Shown one piece after another: positions 24,344 through 32,459 of a DNA stretch of 64,000 nucleotides. The stretch is from JAGOLU01 sp037138475. GTDB taxonomy: Bacteria > Patescibacteriota > Microgenomatia > UBA1406 > GWC2-37-13. Each line of letters starts with the position of its first letter. Position 1 is the stretch's first letter. The notes under the pieces are model-generated. The model saw nothing but the letters and a program-made list of their open reading frames with translations, made no database searches and was not told the origin of the DNA. The stretch spans positions 1-64,000 of the forward strand of contig JBAXII010000007.1 of NCBI GenBank assembly GCA_037138475.1. Reading direction: 5' to 3'. The position numbers were made by a program, and so were the translations under genes.

Positions 24344-25414
24344 ATGAAATATATCCTTTGTGCCGTGGTATTTGTATTGGTTTCTGCGACTTTCTGCATG
24401 CCAGTACAGGCGATAAACACCTCATTTTACCGCGGAGTAGTGCAGTCGCTCCAACCTCAGGAAAAGACGATGAGCGTGAGGCTCACTCTCAAAGCTGAGC
24501 AGACGAGCGACGTCGTTATACCTACCTTCCAGGATCAGACCGTTGGAATAGGGTATCAGGTCGGTGACAAGCTCATCATCAGTCGCCAAGATGTTGAGGG
24601 CAAGGCGCTCTATGCAGTGTCTGAGCGAGATCGAAGCATGGCGTATGGGGTCCTCATTGCGCTTTTTGTCGCGGTTGTCATCCTGATCGGTAGGTTCCAA
24701 GGTCTCATCTCTATCGGTGCGATGGTGCTGTCGTTTGGATTGTTGACACAGTTTACGATTCCGCAGATCGTCGAAGGGGTCGATCCGATCGTCATCTCGA
24801 TGCTCACAGCACTCGTCATCATCCCTCTCACGTTCTTTTTCTCTCACGGATTCCGTAAAAAGACACTCCTCGCGGTGATTGCGACACTTATCGCGCTCCT
24901 GATCACGGGAGTCCTCGCCGTAGGATTTACCAAAGCCGCAGTCCTCACCGGCATGTCATCTGACGAGGCGGATGCAGTCATGTTCAAGTTTGGCTCACAC
25001 CTGCATCTCTCAGATCTCCTCATCGCAGGCATGATCATCTCCGCGATGGGAGTCCTGGATGATGTGACGATCGCACAGGTAGGGATCGTACAGGCGCTGA
25101 ATAAAGTGCGTCCTGATATGAAAAATCACCACCTATTCGCCGAGGCGATGGAGCAGGGGAGAGATCATATTGCATCACTCGTAAATACACTGATCCTCGT
25201 GTATGCGGGAGCAGCGTTGCCCCTATTTCTATTAGTCTATCGAACTGAGACACCACTCTGGGTGGTGATACAACGGGAGGCGATCGCTGAGGAGATCACG
25301 CGCACCTTCGTCTCGAGTATCGGTATCATCGCCGCAGTACCCATCGCGACACTCATCGCGGTGAAGTGGGGCAAGCGTCAGGTCGGCCATCTACAGAAGG
25401 AGAAGTTATTCTAA
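24344..25414 (+). CDS. YibE/F-like membrane protein
   Basis: The 356-residue protein has a signal-like N-terminus (MKYILCAVVFVLVSATF, cleavage after VQA), an extracytoplasmic beta-type domain (about 25-100) and seven or more transmembrane helices. This is the YibE/F family layout, including 'ISAMGVLDDVTIAQ' (about 230-245). The family is widespread in Gram-positives and CPR and of unknown transport function. I start it at 24344 because the 64 upstream in-frame codons read through REP and heptamer repeat. It stands alone on this strand. Confidence 0.75.
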   Translation: MKYILCAVVFVLVSATFCMPVQAINTSFYRGVVQSLQPQEKTMSVRLTLKAEQTSDVVIPTFQDQTVGIGYQVGDKLIISRQDVEGKALYAVSERDRSMAYGVLIALFVAVVILIGRFQGLISIGAMVLSFGLLTQFTIPQIVEGVDPIVISMLTALVIIPLTFFFSHGFRKKTLLAVIATLIALLITGVLAVGFTKAAVLTGMSSDEADAVMFKFGSHLHLSDLLIAGMIISAMGVLDDVTIAQVGIVQALNKVRPDMKNHHLFAEAMEQGRDHIASLVNTLILVYAGAALPLFLLVYRTETPLWVVIQREAIAEEITRTFVSSIGIIAAVPIATLIAVKWGKRQVGHLQKEKLF

Positions 25415-25430
25415 AGGGGGAATAAAGAAT

Positions 25431-25986
25431 ATCATACTGCATAACCTGTACTACATCTGCTTGGACAAGCCATGCAGGATGATATTCAAGAGTTAAAGTA
25501 CCCTACGATATGTAGGGCAGTAGGGGACGTTTTGCCATCCCCAAGTATAGATCAGTTTCCCACCACCGGGATTTGCCGGCGAACGAGATGAAAGTACATA
25601 CCAGGCTATGCCTTGAGCACTTCTGGTTGGATAGGAGAACCACTCCAACCTGGAGACCCAAAGGGTTTCACTTCCATTAAATGTTTGATAGGATATTGAC
25701 CCGTCTTCGTTTTGGACGAGAAATAGTCCTATTAGGCTGGTTCTTGCACCAATCTGACATTTCACTACTATCTCGGCAGAGTTGGTGCCCTCCGAGGCGA
25801 ATGTTGGTTGCGCTGGGGTTGCGACAAAAGTCGCCATTATCATCAGCGCGATGATAATGTTTGTCAATGTTTTTCCCATGTGAAATCATCTCTGAAGCTT
25901 GTTAGCAGATGTACAAGTCCAGCGATGAGCAGAAGCCCCCGTCGTGTGGGGGACTCGGTACATCGCTAGACGTTATGCAGTATGAT
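25431..25986. mobile_element. Possible one-gene cassette with 15-bp terminal inverted repeats
   Basis: ATCATACTGCATAAC at 25431-25445 is the exact reverse complement of 25972-25986. The interval holds one secreted-protein gene and a structured right end (AGCGATG 25921-25927 pairing with CATCGCT 25960-25966, inner CCCCC/GGGGG). No target-site duplication is evident. Confidence 0.45.
25493..25879 (-). CDS. Secreted small protein, unknown function
   Basis: The 128-residue protein has a Sec signal peptide (hydrophobic residues 5-27, probable cleavage after TFA). The mature part of about 100 residues is rich in aromatic residues and Ser/Tyr/Trp. It has two cysteines (near 41 and 123) that could bond, and probably folds as a small beta domain. 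I recognise no family. The gene is the only one inside a 556-bp interval bounded by perfect 15-bp inverted repeats, so it may be cargo of a small mobile unit. It is convergent with the YibE/F-like gene. Confidence 0.6.
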   Translation of the reverse strand: MGKTLTNIIIALMIMATFVATPAQPTFASEGTNSAEIVVKCQIGARTSLIGLFLVQNEDGSISYQTFNGSETLWVSRLEWFSYPTRSAQGIAWYVLSSRSPANPGGGKLIYTWGWQNVPYCPTYRRVL

Positions 25987-26096
25987 TTATAAAAGAGCAG
26001 ACTTCTCCAGAGATCTCCCCGCTTGTGGAAGGTCTAGATCAGATCCTATAGTATATCATGAGAATACGTAGTGACAAGGTCGATTGATTTGATCTA

Positions 26097-26831
26097 TCAA
26101 CCTACGCTGAGTAGTAGGTACATCACGCCGATGCCAGCAAGGAGTGCGAGGGTATGAGCGATGCCACGCCTCACTCCCTCGTGACGGTTCAGCTCGGGCA
26201 TGATATCTGTCGCTGCGATATAGATAAAGTTACCCGCAGTAAAGAGGAGTAGTTGTTTTTCGATGGAGTGAAATGTACCTATAGCTACAAATCCTATCAC
26301 CACGCCCAGTATAGCTACACACGCGGTGGCGAGGTTATACAAGATCGCTTTAGTTTTCGTAAATCCACTGTAGAGGAGTACTGCAAAGTCTCCCATCTCT
26401 TGAGGGATCTCATGGAGGCATATGGCGATCGTTGTCGCGATCCCCACGGGCATGCTGACTGCAAATGCTGCGGCGATGGCGAACCCATCCAGGAGGTTGT
26501 GTACCGCATCTCCGACCAGGTTCATAGTGGCGAGACGATGCTTGTGCTCAGCTCCGGTATGACAGTGGTGCCAGTGGACGAAGCGCTCGATGACAAACGA
26601 AAAGAGAAACCCACCGAGGATGAGGAGTGCAGTACTTGTCGTATACCCTGACCCTGATAGTGATTCGCCGATCATATGGATAAACGCATCTCCGAGGAGC
26701 GTACCTGCTGCAAAGGCAACGAGAAGTGAGAGGTATCTATCGAGACTTTTTTTTCCCACCGTGAGGAGGAGCACTCCGACGAGGGAGATGAGGCTGACGA
26801 CGACTGAGGCGAGGAGGGCGGGGAGGAACAT
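26097..26831 (-). CDS. ZIP-family metal transporter
   Basis: The 244-residue protein is a polytopic membrane protein with the ZIP signature in two helices: HNLLDGFAIAAAF (about 115-127) and LHEIPQEMGDFAV (about 142-154), the His/Asp/Glu residues forming the metal path. A His-rich loop (HWHHCHTGAEHKH, about 90-102) precedes them, typical for a zinc-binding cytoplasmic loop. It would import zinc or other divalent metals. I start it at the ATG at 26831; the open frame 48 codons further up is repeat-derived. It stands alone between repeat clusters. Confidence 0.9.
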   Translation of the reverse strand: MFLPALLASVVVSLISLVGVLLLTVGKKSLDRYLSLLVAFAAGTLLGDAFIHMIGESLSGSGYTTSTALLILGGFLFSFVIERFVHWHHCHTGAEHKHRLATMNLVGDAVHNLLDGFAIAAAFAVSMPVGIATTIAICLHEIPQEMGDFAVLLYSGFTKTKAILYNLATACVAILGVVIGFVAIGTFHSIEKQLLLFTAGNFIYIAATDIMPELNRHEGVRRGIAHTLALLAGIGVMYLLLSVG

Positions 26832-27157
26832 GAGGGTATTATAGAGCAAAGAGCACAGCTGAGAGAGCAAAGGTGCAAGCAGCAAGCTACAAGCTGTAAT
26901 GTGTGTCATTGCGAGGAGGAGCGCTTTTAGCGACGACGTCGCAATCTCGTATAGAAAGGGATTGCTACTCTGCAATGGTGCAGTGAAAGTGGCTTGGCAC
27001 GCATGGAGATCCCGTGTCGGAGCACGGGATGACAGTCAGAAGAATCTGTCACCCATATTATTAATCCTTGATTGGAGCTTAGCAATAAAATTGAAATTTA
27101 TACTCAAATTATTTGTAAATTGTAAACTGTACATTGCAAATTAGATTTGTACTTCAC
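26832..27157. repeat. Gene-free repeat cluster between ZIP and nuclease genes
   Basis: 26843-26894 has AGAGCAAAG starts and heptamers TGCAAGC, AGCAAGC, TACAAGC, followed by GTGTGTCATTGCGAGG and a REP-like palindrome pair to about 26955. 27004-27035 has a CCCGTG/CACGGG palindrome ending GATGACAG. 27116-27143 is another heptamer array (TAAATTG, TAAACTG, TACATTG, CAAATTA). No gene seen. Confidence 0.8.
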
Positions 27158-27742
27158 TCACCACCTAAACTTTTCCCTATCACATGCTCCCCAGAGGCCC
27201 TTTTTCGCATCTTTTGCCACCTTTTCTAGCTCCACAAAATCATCTTTGTATCTATTGTCGCTCTCGAGGACAAAGACGCGCGCATATCCCTCACCGACCA
27301 TGTAGGCATTTGTGTTCAGGTACTCGCCAGGTCTGCCCTCGAGTGGGACGAAGACGTAACGGAGGAGACGTTTGTATTTGTCTGTATCTTTGGAGTCGCT
27401 GACGAGGATCACGTCACGATTTGCTACAAGTTGCGACATGCGTGCAGTAGCCTCGCGGCCATAGCACTCCTCGCGGATATTTTGCGCGGGATGAGAGAGC
27501 TCCGGCGTGTCGATATTCAAGTATCTCACCCGTTGACCTCCCGTGATGGTGATCGTGTCGCCATCTGACACGACCGTGACGTGGGTCTTTTGGACCTTTG
27601 CGCCAGGCGGCAGCTTGTACACATACGATTCGTGATCGACTGAGAGGGGATCTGATAGGTAGGTGCGCAGGGGAGCCTTGAAAAGGAGCACGATGATGCA
27701 GAGTGCAAACATGGTGACGAGTGGCTTGAGGTACGCGCGCAT
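27158..27742 (-). CDS. Membrane-anchored thermonuclease-like (SNase) protein
   Basis: The 194-residue protein has an N-terminal transmembrane/signal helix (about 8-25) and then a staphylococcal-nuclease (OB-fold) domain. Visible motifs are VSDGDTI (calcium Asp, about 59-65), RYLNIDTPE (catalytic Arg and Glu region, about 73-81) and DKYKRLLRYVFV (about 119-130). The C-terminal KKGLWG element is typical of the family. It would act outside the membrane as a calcium-dependent nuclease, perhaps to degrade extracellular DNA for nucleotide uptake, a need of nucleotide-auxotrophic CPR cells. That use is inference. Confidence 0.85.
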   Translation of the reverse strand: MRAYLKPLVTMFALCIIVLLFKAPLRTYLSDPLSVDHESYVYKLPPGAKVQKTHVTVVSDGDTITITGGQRVRYLNIDTPELSHPAQNIREECYGREATARMSQLVANRDVILVSDSKDTDKYKRLLRYVFVPLEGRPGEYLNTNAYMVGEGYARVFVLESDNRYKDDFVELEKVAKDAKKGLWGACDREKFRW

Positions 27743-27794
27743 GGGCTTGGGGTGGATTATAGCGCAGTTGGATGGTATGATTCGCCTGAGTCAT

Positions 27795-27942
27795 CTCGAC
27801 TCCTCAATCCGCCGATGAGGCGGAGAGGGTGGAGAGATCTCTCGACTTTGCTCGAGATGACAAATATGAATGACAGTTAAAAGTTTGATACGGTCAAATA
27901 CTTCTGTCATTCCCGCGAAGGCGGGAATCCAAATCCGGACCA
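27795..27942. repeat. REP-like palindromes upstream of tRNA-Pro
   Basis: Two palindromic blocks: about 27795-27865 (ending CTCGAGATGAC) and 27906-27935 (GTCATTCCCGC-GAAG-GCGGGAATC). Both carry the GTCAT or ATGAC end shared by the window's REP family. Confidence 0.75.
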
Positions 27943-27985
27943 TAGAATGGATGAGTAGCCAGCAAGAATTGAAAGTTGAACATTT

Positions 27986-28059
27986 CGGGATGTAGCTCAG
28001 ATGGCTAGAGCGCACGCTTTGGGAGCGTGAGGCCAGGGGTTCAAGTCCCCTCTTCCCGA
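27986..28059 (+). tRNA. tRNA-Pro (anticodon TGG)
   Basis: A full cloverleaf can be drawn: acceptor arm CGGGATG with CTTCCCG (one T-T mismatch), D arm AGCTC, an anticodon stem CACGC/GCGTG around loop TTTGGGA (anticodon TGG), variable loop, T arm AGGGG/CCCCT with TTCAAGT, discriminator A. The 3' CCA is not encoded, so a CCA-adding enzyme is needed. The 17 bases at its 3' end are repeated at 28181-28197. Confidence 0.93.
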
Positions 28060-28063
28060 CACA

Positions 28064-28231
28064 TTATTTCGGGTACTTTCACCCCTCCGGGGTTCTCTTC
28101 CTTCGGCAGACAAGCCCGCCAAGGCGGGATTCGCTGACAGTAAGACTCATTGCATATCGTCAACTGTCAGCCTAACATGCCCCCTCTTCCCGACACAGAT
28201 TATATGGGGACCTTCACCCCTTCGGGGTTTT
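28064..28231. repeat. Duplicated tRNA 3' end with downstream hairpins
   Basis: 28047-28063 (CCCCTCTTCCCGACACA) recurs at 28181-28197, and the similarity continues about 35 bases into a small terminator-like hairpin after each copy (ACCCC/GGGGT at 28081-28093 and 28216-28228, the second followed by TTTT). Between them is a GCCCGCC/GGCGGG palindrome. No gene. Confidence 0.75.
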
Positions 28232-28324
28232 CCTACTACACCACCTCAATCCTTGCATTTATAAGTTGGATTGAAATGCACTTAGTGCTCACCTATGATG
28301 GGGGATCATCATTTTTACATCCCT

Positions 28325-28798
28325 ATGAAAATATACGTCATCATAACCGTGATAGTGGCTGCACTGGCATTTGGTGCGTATTCGTATAGAAGCTCATATG
28401 ATATTCCATCTAAAAATGAAATGGTGAAGGAAGCTGAGGGTATCATGAAGAAAGTCGATGAAGCAAAAGATGTCGCTATAGAAAAGGGCGCTGCGATGAT
28501 CCCTGGCACCTACAAGGTGAGCGAGGGTGAGCTGGTGCCAGGCAAGAAAAATCTACTATACTTTTTTGCATCATGGTGTCCTACCTGTCGTGCTGCTGAT
28601 GCAAATATCAAAGCAAACCTCGTAAGGGTCCCCAGTGGACTCGTGATACACCAAATCGATTATGATACCGCGACTGATCTCAAGAAAAAGTACGGAGTGA
28701 CCTATCAGCACACCTTTGTACAAGTAGATGAAAAGGGTGAGATGATCACGAAGTGGAGTGGAGGAGATCTCGCAGCTATCGTTGCAAAACTAAAATGA
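28325..28798 (+). CDS. Membrane-anchored thioredoxin-like protein
   Basis: The 157-residue protein has an N-terminal transmembrane helix (about 3-22), a helical linker, and a thioredoxin domain with the active-site motif WCPTC (about 82-86) in FFASWCPTCRAA. It would act outside the membrane in disulfide exchange. Its TGA overlaps the ATG of the CcdA-TlpA (DipZ-like) gene by 4 bases, so the pair forms a thiol-redox module in which the membrane protein probably supplies electrons. Start ATG at 28325 has the CT-ATG context. Confidence 0.85.
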   Translation: MKIYVIITVIVAALAFGAYSYRSSYDIPSKNEMVKEAEGIMKKVDEAKDVAIEKGAAMIPGTYKVSEGELVPGKKNLLYFFASWCPTCRAADANIKANLVRVPSGLVIHQIDYDTATDLKKKYGVTYQHTFVQVDEKGEMITKWSGGDLAAIVAKLK

Positions 28799-30513
28799 TT
28801 TTATTCCTCGTCAGCTACATATCGGGAGTGTTGACTATACTCGCTCCTTGTGTGCTGCCGGTTTTACCCGTGATCCTGGGAAGCAGCGCGACCCCGGGGC
28901 GGGGCCGCGCGTGGCGCATCATCGCCTCATTTGCAGTCTCGATATTTACCTTTACGCTCTTGCTAAAGGCGTCTACCGCACTCATCGATATCCCTCCCAC
29001 CTTTTGGAAAGGGGTCTCTGCTACGATCTTGATAGGGTACGGTCTCATCACCTTGTTTCCCACCTGGTGGGAGCGGATCATGGCAAACCTCTCGGTACAG
29101 CGACAGGCCGAGGAACGGTTGCAACATGCACGAGTGGACAACTCCCCTGTATCAGATATCCTCGTCGGCGCCGCACTTGGGCCCGTGTTTACTACGTGTA
29201 GTCCTACCTACTCACTCATCCTCGCCACGATTTTTCCTGTCAGCTTTGTCCAAGGTGTGGCATATCTGCTCGCGTATATAGCGGGATTTTGTAGCATACT
29301 CGCGCTCATCGCATATTTTGGCGCGGCGCTCACCACGCGCTTGCGCTGGATCGCAAATCCCACTGGAGTGTTTCGCAAAGTGCTCGGGATTCTTTTTATC
29401 CTCGTAGGTATTTTGATCTGGACAGGTGGTGACAAAAAATTACAGACATTCTTCCTCGATGCGGGACTGTTTGATATCACCAAGGTAGAGGAGCAACTGC
29501 TCAACTCGCAGCAGATGGAAAATCCACAAGTGAAAGATGCTGTGTATGTTGATCCAAACGCTCCACCGATGAGTACAAAGCGAGAGGGATCGGCCCCTGA
29601 GATCACTGGCATCAGCCAGTGGCTGAACACCGAGGGCAAGCCAGTCACCTTAGCAGAGCTCAAGGGTAAAGTCGTGATCGTGGACTTTTGGACCTACTCG
29701 TGTATAAACTGTCAGCGCACGCTGCCATACCTGAAGGACTGGTATGCAAAGTATGCAGACAAAGGACTGGTGATCCTCGGCATCCACGCGCCAGAGTTTG
29801 CATTCGAACACAAGATCGCAAATGTGAGTCAAGCTGTGAGTGACTTTGGGGTGACGTACCCAGTAGGTCTGGATAATGACTTTGCGACATGGCGTGCGTA
29901 TGACAATCAGTACTGGCCGGCCAAATATTTTATCGATAAAAAGGGGAATATTCGCCATGAACACTTTGGCGAGGGAGCGTATGATGAGAGCGAGCGGATC
30001 ATTCGCTTCCTTCTGAGCGAAGGAGGCGGTTCAAGTTCCAAGTACCAAGTTCCAAGTTCGCAAATAAGCTCCAATCAAAATGCCCAAGTTTCAAACAAGG
30101 AATTGACACCCGAGACATACCTTGGCTATGAGCGCGCAGAACATTTTGCAAACCTTGCATCGTTGGCCAAAGACCGCACTGCAACCTATTCGCTCCCTGC
30201 AGATCGAGCCTTGTCTGCTCATGAGTGGGCACTGAGTGGGGCGTGGGAGGTAGGGAGTGAGCGTGTCACCAGTAAATCACTACAATCAAAACTCACCCTA
30301 CACTTTTCAGCGCGTGAGACATACCTTGTCGTCGATACGCTTGTACCGACTGAGATCAAAGTTAGTTTAAACGGAGTAGTCCAAAAGAGTATCGCTGTCT
30401 CAGGTGCAAAACTCCACACCGTTGCATCGCTCCCGACCTATGCCACGGGTCAGCTCCTCGAGCTCACCGTCCCCACGGGAGTCTCGCTGCATGCGTTTAC
30501 GTTTGGGGAGTGA
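28795..30513 (+). CDS. DipZ-like fusion: CcdA/DsbD membrane domain, thioredoxin, C-terminal beta domain
   Basis: The 572-residue protein has six to seven transmembrane helices in residues 1-220 with the CcdA-type PCVLPVLP motif near 17-24 and a second Cys at TTCSP (about 135). Then comes a TlpA-like thioredoxin domain (about 275-405) with active site SCINC, and a C-terminal beta domain (about 440-572) beginning TPETYLGYERAEHF, typical of DipZ proteins. It carries electrons from cytoplasmic thioredoxin to extracytoplasmic partners. Between the last two domains residues about 413-435 are encoded by a heptamer array (CAAGTTC units at 30032-30059) and related repeat, an in-frame insertion. It is coupled to the upstream thioredoxin gene. 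Confidence 0.88.
   Translation: MILFLVSYISGVLTILAPCVLPVLPVILGSSATPGRGRAWRIIASFAVSIFTFTLLLKASTALIDIPPTFWKGVSATILIGYGLITLFPTWWERIMANLSVQRQAEERLQHARVDNSPVSDILVGAALGPVFTTCSPTYSLILATIFPVSFVQGVAYLLAYIAGFCSILALIAYFGAALTTRLRWIANPTGVFRKVLGILFILVGILIWTGGDKKLQTFFLDAGLFDITKVEEQLLNSQQMENPQVKDAVYVDPNAPPMSTKREGSAPEITGISQWLNTEGKPVTLAELKGKVVIVDFWTYSCINCQRTLPYLKDWYAKYADKGLVILGIHAPEFAFEHKIANVSQAVSDFGVTYPVGLDNDFATWRAYDNQYWPAKYFIDKKGNIRHEHFGEGAYDESERIIRFLLSEGGGSSSKYQVPSSQISSNQNAQVSNKELTPETYLGYERAEHFANLASLAKDRTATYSLPADRALSAHEWALSGAWEVGSERVTSKSLQSKLTLHFSARETYLVVDTLVPTEIKVSLNGVVQKSIAVSGAKLHTVASLPTYATGQLLELTVPTGVSLHAFTFGE
30032..30059. repeat. In-frame heptamer array inside the DipZ-like gene
   Basis: CAAGTTC, CAAGTAC, CAAGTTC, CAAGTTC in 7-base register, encoding a Ser/Gln/Val-rich linker between the thioredoxin and C-terminal domains. 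Confidence 0.85.
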
Positions 30514-30700
30514 TCTGGATCACACAGCATACCCATATCAGATGGTACGATACAAAAAATACTTAATGTGAGACATTATGTATTTACTTCTGGCCATGTA
30601 GCAAATAGTATTCGTTTTGAACAAGTTTGCTGGTACCAAGCTGCGTTGCTCCGAGACGGATGATTTGCTAGGTCAGAGTCATTATTATTTTTATATAACT

Positions 30701-30943
30701 ATGTCAAAAGAAGCTAAAGGACCTGTCACAAATCAAGGTGAAGTTGGTTACGATCCTGCTTTTTATGATCAATTTGTGAATGCGCTGTCTGAAGGAGATG
30801 GGAGAGTACGTCCAAAACTTGGGAATGAACAATTAGCGTCAATAGCAGCAGTTGTAGAAGCTGACCCTAATGTTGCGATCATTGGTGATATATCAGAAAT
30901 TCCTGGTGCGAGACTTGTACCAGTCTATAGCAGAAGTGTTTAA
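30701..30943 (+). CDS. Small soluble protein, unknown function
   Basis: The 80-residue protein has no signal peptide, transmembrane helix or cysteine. It reads MSKEAKGPVTNQGEVGYDPA and continues with acidic and hydrophobic helices. I recognise no family. I start it at 30701, where the ATG has the CT-ATG context and an AT-rich region typical of promoters lies just before. An in-frame extension back to 30617 is not convincing. It is followed by about 220 bases without a recognisable feature before the sortase gene. Confidence 0.45.
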   Translation: MSKEAKGPVTNQGEVGYDPAFYDQFVNALSEGDGRVRPKLGNEQLASIAAVVEADPNVAIIGDISEIPGARLVPVYSRSV

Positions 30944-31166
30944 TACTACCTGTTCCTCTGTCATTATTTTGTCCTGCTATTTCATTCAAAAGGAATAGCC
31001 CCAAGTGATTACATTGGCAATAAATAGGCGTCAATAGTCTAACATTTCTCACTTCTTGATCCGAGAGGGTCAGGGGGTGGGATGCAGAGGGACGTTGTAG
31101 CATTCTGCTTTCAACACATACACTTGTCCGCTCCCATTCGCATCCAAGTTTTGCTATCATGAATAC

Positions 31167-31838
31167 ATGACGCTCCGTGATCCCTATGCACACGCCACAC
31201 ACTTTGAGCTCTCAGAGTCTGTCAGTGATCACTACTTTGGACGACTCAACCAGTTTCTCTTTGTGATCCTCCTGGTCCTCGCGACCTATATCATGCTGAG
31301 TCCCTTTTATGCAGAGTTTGGATACACCCTCTACCAGATACAGCATCGCAGTGACGATCAATCAAACATCATTGGCTCACCAAGTGCATCGGGCAGTGCC
31401 ACAATGAGCACATTTGTATTTTCAAAAGGTCCAGTCCCCAAGACGAACAATATCGTCATCCCCAAAATCGGCGTAGACACAAAGATACTTGAGAGCAAGT
31501 CCGCACAAGTACTAAATGAGGGACTCTGGCATAGGCCAAAGACATCCACCCCTGATCTGGGGGGTAACACGGTCATCACCGGACACCGGTTCATGTACTC
31601 GACAGGAAACAAAACCTTTTACCACCTCGACAAGCTCGCCATCGGCGACCCGATCACGGTCTACTGGAAGGGTAAGGCATATGGATACCGCGTCACGAAA
31701 CAAGAGGTAGTCGCACCAACAGCAGTGGAGATAGAGGAGCCGACGACTGATGAACGTCTGACGCTCTATACCTGCACCCCGCTGTGGACCTCGAAAAATA
31801 GATTGGTGGTGACAGCTATAAAAGTTGCCGAGCAGTAA
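31167..31838 (+). CDS. Sortase (class D/E-like transpeptidase)
   Basis: The 223-residue protein has one N-terminal transmembrane helix (about 27-48) and a sortase domain. The active-site residues are His in VITGHRF (about 137), Cys in TLYTCTPL (about 197) and Arg in SKNRLVV (about 208); TLYTC fits class D/E sortases. It cleaves a sorting motif in surface proteins and links them to the envelope. A large surface protein with an internal LADTG motif, the type class E enzymes recognise, is encoded 620 bases downstream, with only a cupredoxin-like gene between. A TATCAT box at 31155-31160 would make the mRNA leaderless. Confidence 0.9.
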   Translation: MTLRDPYAHATHFELSESVSDHYFGRLNQFLFVILLVLATYIMLSPFYAEFGYTLYQIQHRSDDQSNIIGSPSASGSATMSTFVFSKGPVPKTNNIVIPKIGVDTKILESKSAQVLNEGLWHRPKTSTPDLGGNTVITGHRFMYSTGNKTFYHLDKLAIGDPITVYWKGKAYGYRVTKQEVVAPTAVEIEEPTTDERLTLYTCTPLWTSKNRLVVTAIKVAEQ

Positions 31839-31917
31839 ACCCTCACCGTTTCCCACTTGTATTTGCCCCTCCAACTCTGTAGTATGAGAATGTGACTGAG
31901 ATGTTTATGCATAACTT

Positions 31918-32448
31918 ATGACCTTTGCAGAGCCCCACACACCACATCATCATCCCAGACATAGCGCCTCGTGTCCCTCTGTACGAGATCAGCTCATGTC
32001 CGGAGCGAAGCTCTCGGCATTTCTGACGATTGCCATCATGGCCATAGGCATGATGCTCGGACTCATGTCCCCCGCGAGCAGATCACCCCTATTTGGATGG
32101 ACACTCCCTCGAGTGATGCAGACTGCTGAGGCACCTAGTGACTTGAGATTAGTTGGCGCCGAAGCCACCCGTGTCATCACAATCACCGCAAAAGGAGACA
32201 AGTTTAGTCCTGAGTTGATACCAGTCATGACAGGGGAGCTGGTCACCTTTGATCTGATCAGTGAGGATCACGAGTATTCATTGTTTATACCTGAGATCGG
32301 GCTCCATCTCCCTTTTAGTAAGGATACTCCTGGACGAAGCGATGCACGATTTAAGAAAGTGGGAGACTATGTATTTGCATCAACTGTATACGCTCCTCGA
32401 TACGAACAAACCAAGGGCATCATACGGGTGACACAAGCAACGAATTAG
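31918..32448 (+). CDS. Membrane-anchored cupredoxin-like protein
   Basis: The 176-residue protein has a His-rich N-terminus (HTPHHHPRHS), one transmembrane helix (about 37-56), and a C-terminal cupredoxin-like beta domain (about 75-176) with ITITAKGDKFSPELIPVMTGELVTF, as in EfeO/COX2-type folds. The usual copper ligands are only partly present (a His in DHEYSLF, no Cys-x-x-x-His cluster), so it may not bind copper. It lies between the sortase gene and the giant surface protein gene, 12 bases before the latter, and probably works at the envelope with them. The exact role is unknown. Confidence 0.65.
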   Translation: MTFAEPHTPHHHPRHSASCPSVRDQLMSGAKLSAFLTIAIMAIGMMLGLMSPASRSPLFGWTLPRVMQTAEAPSDLRLVGAEATRVITITAKGDKFSPELIPVMTGELVTFDLISEDHEYSLFIPEIGLHLPFSKDTPGRSDARFKKVGDYVFASTVYAPRYEQTKGIIRVTQATN

Positions 32449-32459
32449 ATTATAGATAT

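Noticed and set aside
25921..25966. Hairpin upstream of the secreted-protein gene as an integron attC site or riboswitch
   Set aside because: The flanking sequences do not fit RYYYAAC/GTTRRRY, no integrase is present, and no known riboswitch core is visible.
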